From Bacteroides mediterraneensis (GTDB taxonomy: Bacteria > Bacteroidota > Bacteroidia > Bacteroidales > Bacteroidaceae): a stretch of 64,000 nucleotides of DNA. The translations under genes were made by a program, and so were the position numbers. Below are positions 58,686 through 64,000 of the stretch, piece after piece (within the stretch, counting starts at the first letter, position 1; every line of letters begins with the position of its first letter). Where the stretch lies: contig NZ_DAJPEN010000001.1 of the NCBI RefSeq assembly GCF_025993685.1, positions 3,658,001-3,722,000 on the forward strand. The letters run 5' to 3'. A model generated the notes under the pieces. It was not told where the DNA came from, made no database searches, and saw only the letters and a list, made by a program, of their open reading frames with translations.

Positions 58686-59540
58686 ATGAATCTACAAGTA
58701 GAACAACTGCATCCGCTGGTCTTAAATGTGGGATTAGCCATTCATAATTCCGACTGGAACTGGAAAAATGTCAACAGCCCGTTTACACGTTTATATTACG
58801 TCACGGAAGGTATCGCACAGATAGAACTGCCCGACGGAATACATACTTTATGTCCTAACCACATGTATTTTGTACCAGCATTTACGGTGCATACCAATAT
58901 CTGCAATTCACATTTTGTCCATTACTATTTACACATTTACGAAGACCACTATTCGGAAAACGATTGGCTGGAACACTGGAACTTCCCAGTAGAAATAGAA
59001 GCCGGGACATTCGACTTGGCACTTTTCCAACGTCTTTGTGAAATCAACCCGCACATGACGCTTCAAAAATCAGATCCTACCACCTATGACAATAATCCAA
59101 CACTTATGCGTAACCTGCTTCGAAATCGACAAAGAGCGTTCTACGATAAAGTAGAATCTAGGGGAATCGTACTGCAACTGTTGTCGCATTTCCTGAAACA
59201 TGCCCAACCCAAAACCGAAATGGAAGACAACCGAATAGCAAAAAGCGTAATGTACATTCGCAAGCATCTTAATGAAAGCATTGAGCTAGAGAAGCTGGCA
59301 GAAATTTCCTGCTTGTCAAAAGACCATTTTATTCGGCTATTCAAAAAAGAACTAGGGAATACTCCCTTACAGTACATCAATCAAAAAAAAATAGAAAAGG
59401 CCCAGCTACTCTTGGTTACAGAAGATTTAGCGGTTAAAGAAATAGCCTTCCGGCTGGCCTTTGAAGATTATTCTTATTTCAACCGCCTGTTCAAAAAAAT
59501 AACCGGCGTGACTCCTCAGGAATACCGCCGGCTATATTAA
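58686..59540 (+). CDS. AraC family transcriptional regulator
   Basis: A 284-residue regulator. The N-terminal half is a cupin-like sensing domain (TRLYYVTEGIAQIELPDG, HTLCPNHMYFVPAF). The C-terminal 100 residues hold two helix-turn-helix motifs (ESIELEKLAEISCLSKDHFIRLFKKELGNTPLQYI and VKEIAFRLAFEDYSYFNRLFKKITGVTPQEYRR). It is divergent from the fucosidase operon and convergent with susD, across a 204-base intergenic region. It is the likely local activator, sensing L-fucose or a product; the ligand is inferred from context. Confidence 0.9.
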   Translation: MNLQVEQLHPLVLNVGLAIHNSDWNWKNVNSPFTRLYYVTEGIAQIELPDGIHTLCPNHMYFVPAFTVHTNICNSHFVHYYLHIYEDHYSENDWLEHWNFPVEIEAGTFDLALFQRLCEINPHMTLQKSDPTTYDNNPTLMRNLLRNRQRAFYDKVESRGIVLQLLSHFLKHAQPKTEMEDNRIAKSVMYIRKHLNESIELEKLAEISCLSKDHFIRLFKKELGNTPLQYINQKKIEKAQLLLVTEDLAVKEIAFRLAFEDYSYFNRLFKKITGVTPQEYRRLY

Positions 59541-59555
59541 GTTTAAAGCTAATAA

Positions 59556-61244
59556 TTAATTGTAACCTTCATTCTGCTTCAGATTCTTATTCACATTCCT
59601 TTCACTCTGTGGAATCGGGAAGTAACGATTGTGGGCCGCCCATGTACGAGTTTCAAACTGATAATACATGTTCTCATCTACCGGCGAAGCAGAAGAACCA
59701 CTTCCTCGATAATTCGGTGCAGAAGGATCATCAGACAATTTCACCCCCGTAAATGTATGGTTCAACTCTTGTTCAGCAATTCCCCAACGAAGCACATCAA
59801 AGTACCGGAAACCTTCAAATGCAAGTTCCACCCGTCTTTCTTTACGCACCGCTTTACGTACATCTTCCTGAGTAGGCAAATCAGCTTTCTGATAACCGGG
59901 TAGACTGACACGATTACGAATGTCATTGATAGTCAAATCAAGAACAGACTGGTCTACTTCACCCGGTGCCACTTCATTCAACGCCTCCAAATAGCTCAAC
60001 AAGACTTCCGCATAACGCATAATCGGAGTGTAGGTCGGAGTCGAAGCGATATTGTTAGTAATTGAAGGATCACAACCTTTTTTCGGACAATACCCATTAA
60101 ACAAAGCGTAACGGTTATAGCTATCCGCAGTATTAGGTCCCAGAAAACAATTATAAGTGATATCATTATAAGTTGTACCCGAATAAGACCCTACCGGAGG
60201 AAGAAATATGGAAGCATATAGTCTTATCTCCCGATTTACATACGGATCATTCTCATCATACACAGCCGATGTTTCAATACCCTTTCCATCTGTACAGAAA
60301 TATTCTTTCACCAGTTCATTATAAGGAGCAAACTGATGCCAGCCACCATACGCACATTCCGGATACAAATATTGATAACGTGAGTTGGTATATTTATCTG
60401 CAATACCCATGATACAGAAAATAGTTTCAGGACTATATTCACCTCCTATTTGGAATAATTTCTCATAGCTTTCTTCTCCATTCCGGCGATCCAACTCATA
60501 GTTTCCTGAAATAATCACCTCATGCAAGATATTTGCCGCATCTCTCCAACGATCTTGCGCCAGATACAAACGGGATAGCAGTACTTTTGCGGCAGCATTA
60601 GTCAAACGTCCATAATTCTCCGCATCATAACTATCAGGAAGTAACTGGACAGCCTCCTTCAAATCGGTTTCTACTTGTGCATACACATCAGCTTGCGCTG
60701 TCTGAGCAATCGTATTCGCTTCTTCCACACTCAATGGGGCAAGCGGCATAGGTACGTCTTTAAAATAAAACGCCAAATTAAAGAAGAAATAAGCTCGCAA
60801 AGTCTTGACCTCAGCAATCCATTTTTCTTTAGTATCTTCATCCATCGGACATTCTTCTACGTTAGCCAGGAAATTATTATATTTTGCAATCTGGATATAG
60901 GCATTTTTCCAATACCACTCAATATTTCCATTAGTAGCCAACGTATTGGAGCTAGCCATCAAAGTTGTAAAATTTTCTTTTTCCGTACCATTGCCCCCGG
61001 CAAAATCCAGATACAATAATCCTTGAGGAGTAGCAAAATCATCGTGTGACCATCCGGTTTGAAACCGATAACAACCTACCAATGCTAAATATGCATCATT
61101 CTCACCGGTCCAGAATGTGCTTTCTGAAATAGCAGAAGGAGGGTTTTTCTCCAATAGATCCGAACAACTCACAAGTGTTCCTGACAAAGCCAATGTATAA
61201 ATGGACAATTTGGCTATATGTAATATATTTAATAATGGTTTCAT
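59556..61244 (-). CDS. susD: SusD-like outer-membrane glycan-binding lipoprotein
   Basis: A 562-residue SusD/RagB protein. The lipoprotein signal ends in LSGTLVSC followed by SDLLEKNPPS. TPR-like helices and a C-terminal RagB domain follow (RKERRVELAFEGFRYFDVLRWG, FPIPQSERNVNKNLKQNEGYN). It caps the SusC barrel and binds glycan at the cell surface. ATG at 61244 is chosen over the upstream TTG. It lies 20 bases after susC. The linked fucosidase suggests a fucosylated glycan, but specificity cannot be read here. Confidence 0.94.
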   Translation of the reverse strand: MKPLLNILHIAKLSIYTLALSGTLVSCSDLLEKNPPSAISESTFWTGENDAYLALVGCYRFQTGWSHDDFATPQGLLYLDFAGGNGTEKENFTTLMASSNTLATNGNIEWYWKNAYIQIAKYNNFLANVEECPMDEDTKEKWIAEVKTLRAYFFFNLAFYFKDVPMPLAPLSVEEANTIAQTAQADVYAQVETDLKEAVQLLPDSYDAENYGRLTNAAAKVLLSRLYLAQDRWRDAANILHEVIISGNYELDRRNGEESYEKLFQIGGEYSPETIFCIMGIADKYTNSRYQYLYPECAYGGWHQFAPYNELVKEYFCTDGKGIETSAVYDENDPYVNREIRLYASIFLPPVGSYSGTTYNDITYNCFLGPNTADSYNRYALFNGYCPKKGCDPSITNNIASTPTYTPIMRYAEVLLSYLEALNEVAPGEVDQSVLDLTINDIRNRVSLPGYQKADLPTQEDVRKAVRKERRVELAFEGFRYFDVLRWGIAEQELNHTFTGVKLSDDPSAPNYRGSGSSASPVDENMYYQFETRTWAAHNRYFPIPQSERNVNKNLKQNEGYN

Positions 61245-61264
61245 ATACAATAGATTTAAAATAA

Positions 61265-64000
61265 TTAGAACTTGAAGTTAAAGCCAAATGAATAAATCGC
61301 TGTAATCGGATAGTAAGAAGGAGAGTCTCCTGTACCAATCTCATTTTCAGGATCCCACCCCTGATAGAAACTGTTAAAGCTAAACAGATTCTGTCCACTT
61401 ACATACACACGCAGCTTTTCTATACCTATTTTCTTCGTCCATGCCTGCGGTAACGTATAACCAAGTTGCAGGTTCTTCAAACGCAAGAAACTAGCATTAC
61501 GAACCCAATAATCAGAGGTCTGCAGATTCGGATTATTCATATTCAAGGTTTCCAAACGCGGATATTCTGCCCATTTATCAGGATTTGCTTCCGTCCAACA
61601 GTTTTCAGCCTGCCATCTTTGGATCTGTCCACCGTTATAGAACGCATAAGCCATATAAGAACCTATCTGACGTTGGTAACCTCCCAGTCCTTGGAACAAA
61701 GCAGAAAAGTCAAATCCCTTATAAGATGCGGAAAGATTCAAGCCGTAATAGAATTTAGGAGTCGTGCTTCCCAGCACTGTACGGTCGTATTCAGCATCTA
61801 CCTTGCCATCGGGTACACCGTCGGGACCACTAATGTCCTTATAACGAACATAACCTGGTTTCAAGTCACTTTTTCCCACTAACTGTTCAGGCGCTGCATC
61901 AATTTCTGCCTGATCTACAAACAGACCTTCTGTTTGATATCCATAAATAATACCTATTGGCTGTCCTACAATACGATTGTTGTTGATTTCCTCTGTAGCC
62001 CCATTAGCCAGTTCTTCTACCGCATTCTTCACCCATGTGAAATTAGGCGCAATACTAAACCGGAAGTCTTTTCCGATATGCCCATTATAACTTAAGTTAA
62101 CTTCAATACCCTTATTGGATACGGCTCCTACATTTGACTCTCCTACACTTTGCCCGATAATACCTGTAACTTCCACCGGAGCAAGGATGTCGGATGTATA
62201 TTTATAGAAATATTCAATACTTCCACTTAATGCGTTGTTAAACAAGCCAAAATCCAAGCCTACATTGGTGATGGCCGTTTTCTCCCAAGTAATTTCAGGA
62301 TTACGATAAGTAGATACATACGTACCTGGGACTAAGATTGCTGGATTACCCAATGGATAATTATGTCCTAAATCGTATGTCTGCTGATAAGGGTATACAC
62401 CGATATTCTGATTACCCAAGACACCATAAGAAGCACGCAGTTTCAAATTGTTGAACACTTCACCTACGCGGGCATTTCTCCAGAAGTCTTCTTCTGAAAT
62501 TCTCCATCCGGCAGATACGGAAGGGAAAATACCCCAACGATTGTCTTTCGCGAAACGAGAGGATCCATCATAACGCAAGTTTGCTTCCAACAAATAACGA
62601 TCTTTAAATGCATAATTTACACGACCAAAGAAAGAAACCAGCGCATATTCTTCCAAGGAACTGTTATTGGTTGCAGTAGAAGCATCTCCCGTACCCAGTT
62701 CATACAATGAATTATTAGGGAATGTATTGCGATATCCCTCCAAACCTTTGTTCGACGTCTGTTCCACAGAAGTACCGGCCAGCACCTTAAAATCATGACT
62801 TCCAAAGGTTCTTTCGTAATTAACCAACGCCTCTAAAATTGTATTTGTATTATTTGACGTCCATATATTTAATGTAGAAGGACCGATGGTCTTGTTTTCA
62901 TCAAAATAAGTTTCAGCACGATAACTTTTGTCGTATTTCGTATAATATGTCACACCTGCTTTTCCTGTCAATGACAAACCCTTTATTGGTGTCTCCCACC
63001 TCAACTGTCCTGACGCACTGATATTGCGGCTGATATTCTGTACAAACGACTCACTGGCCAACCATGCCTCCGGGCTATAGTTATCCTGATATCCGAAAGA
63101 GCCATCGGATTTTTGTCCTGCATAAATAGGAGCTTCACGTACTGCATAGCCAATAATACCGTCAATACTTGTCGGCTCTCCATTCGGTGCATTGTATTTG
63201 TTATTATACGCATTGATGTTCAAACTCAAAGAAACCGATTTTCCCAACTGGCTTTTCAAAGAAAACAAAGCAGTCATTCGCTCATTCGAGGTCTTAGCTG
63301 TAAGTCCTTCTTGATTTCTATACCCAACTGACAAATTATAACTGGTAGTCGCATTTCCACCCTGAATGCTGACATTGTGCTGATGCTGAAAGCCTGAGCC
63401 ACTCTCCAAAAGCCATTTTAAGTGATTCACATTAGGATAATTGTCTGGGTCCGAACCATCTCTATATTTCTGGATTTGTTCTGTAGTATAAGCATCTTGT
63501 TTCCCCATATTCTGCATAGCCATATTATAATACTGTGCATACTCCCATGAAGGAAGGAAATCAGGAAGTTCTGTAGCTCTTTGCCAACCAAACGAGTTAT
63601 TATAAGTGACTACCGTTTTTCCTTGTACTCCCTTCTTGGTCTCAATCAAGATTACACCATTGGCAGCCCGATTACCATAGATAGAAGCTGAAGCTGCATC
63701 CTTTAAAAATGAAATACTTTGAATATCATTAGGATCTACGTCATCCAGATTACCGGACAATCCATCAATCAAGACAAGCGGATCGGTTCCTGCACTAGAG
63801 AAAGTACCTGTTCCACGAATTTTTACATTAGCACCAGTGCCCGGACGTCCAGAATTCTGTACAACACTTAAACCTGGAGCCAATCCTGCAATAGCCTGTG
63901 CCGTACTCATCACGGGTTTATTCATTAAGTCATCACTTGTAACGGCAGATACGGCTCCAGTCAAATTTACCTTCTTCTGTGTACCATAACCGACTACCAC
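61265..64000 (-). CDS. susC: SusC-like TonB-dependent outer-membrane transporter (5' partial)
   Basis: The C-terminal 911 residues of a SusC/RagA protein; the gene continues past the right window edge, so signal peptide and carboxypeptidase-like domain are not seen. The visible start VVVGYGTQKKVNLTGAVSAV leads into the plug domain (PLVLIDGLSG, LKDAASASIYGNRAANGVILIETKKG), then the 22-stranded barrel with late LRLKNLQLGYTLP and a terminal aromatic FGFNFKF. It imports oligosaccharide with SusD using TonB energy. Confidence 0.96.
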   Translation of the reverse strand: MVVGYGTQKKVNLTGAVSAVTSDDLMNKPVMSTAQAIAGLAPGLSVVQNSGRPGTGANVKIRGTGTFSSAGTDPLVLIDGLSGNLDDVDPNDIQSISFLKDAASASIYGNRAANGVILIETKKGVQGKTVVTYNNSFGWQRATELPDFLPSWEYAQYYNMAMQNMGKQDAYTTEQIQKYRDGSDPDNYPNVNHLKWLLESGSGFQHQHNVSIQGGNATTSYNLSVGYRNQEGLTAKTSNERMTALFSLKSQLGKSVSLSLNINAYNNKYNAPNGEPTSIDGIIGYAVREAPIYAGQKSDGSFGYQDNYSPEAWLASESFVQNISRNISASGQLRWETPIKGLSLTGKAGVTYYTKYDKSYRAETYFDENKTIGPSTLNIWTSNNTNTILEALVNYERTFGSHDFKVLAGTSVEQTSNKGLEGYRNTFPNNSLYELGTGDASTATNNSSLEEYALVSFFGRVNYAFKDRYLLEANLRYDGSSRFAKDNRWGIFPSVSAGWRISEEDFWRNARVGEVFNNLKLRASYGVLGNQNIGVYPYQQTYDLGHNYPLGNPAILVPGTYVSTYRNPEITWEKTAITNVGLDFGLFNNALSGSIEYFYKYTSDILAPVEVTGIIGQSVGESNVGAVSNKGIEVNLSYNGHIGKDFRFSIAPNFTWVKNAVEELANGATEEINNNRIVGQPIGIIYGYQTEGLFVDQAEIDAAPEQLVGKSDLKPGYVRYKDISGPDGVPDGKVDAEYDRTVLGSTTPKFYYGLNLSASYKGFDFSALFQGLGGYQRQIGSYMAYAFYNGGQIQRWQAENCWTEANPDKWAEYPRLETLNMNNPNLQTSDYWVRNASFLRLKNLQLGYTLPQAWTKKIGIEKLRVYVSGQNLFSFNSFYQGWDPENEIGTGDSPSYYPITAIYSFGFNFKF

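Overview
The window is from a gut member of the Bacteroidota, most likely Bacteroides or Phocaeicola; species is not resolved. The evidence is a SusC/SusD pair, lipoprotein signals ending in SC, Bacteroides-type promoters (TTTG at -33, TAnnTTTG at -7), DUF3467 next to rpsL, zinc-free forms of S4, S14 and L36, IS66 and IS1182 family insertion sequences, and IntDOT-like integrase features.

Layout. 1-2602 (+): an M19 dipeptidase cut by the window edge, an M28 glutaminyl-cyclase-type lipoprotein and SufE. 2603-4016: decayed gene remnants and one small membrane protein. 4017-6845: a rearranged IS66 element with an inverted piece of a second IS66 at its left end. 6864-25540 (-): DUF3467, then the combined str/S10/spc/alpha ribosomal cluster from rpsL to rplQ, including fusA, secY, map, infA and rpoA. 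25726-26709 (+): a GH43 hydrolase. 26755-32897 (-): DEAD-box helicase, RibF, a YihX-like HAD phosphatase and a calcium P-type ATPase.

33057-44013: an intact tRNA-Met(CAT) with an AT-rich element of about 10.9 kb integrated at its 3' end. A perfect 49-bp duplication (33086-33134 and 43965-44013) marks attL and attR. An 18-bp repeat lies just inside each end and may be integrase arm sites. The element carries an integrase, a second small tyrosine recombinase, a helicase-like ATPase with an odd Walker A, DUF3871, YefM/YoeB, a RadC-like protein, several unknown proteins and a striking long-stem structure that looks like a small RNA gene (about 42447-42712). It has no recognisable relaxase, conjugation or virion gene. 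44014-49731 is an IS cluster: an IS1182-type transposase, a complete IS66 with perfect 22-bp ends, and the right part of another IS66.

49806-64000: a dipeptidyl peptidase IV, a 22-bp-period array of palindromes, and an L-fucose locus. The locus has SusC/SusD uptake, an AraC-type regulator, GH29 fucosidase, mutarotase, aldo/keto reductase, amidohydrolase (lactonase type), FucP permease and a zinc dehydrogenase. Together they suggest release, import and oxidative (non-phosphorylating) breakdown of L-fucose. The later steps (dehydratase, aldolase) are not in the window.
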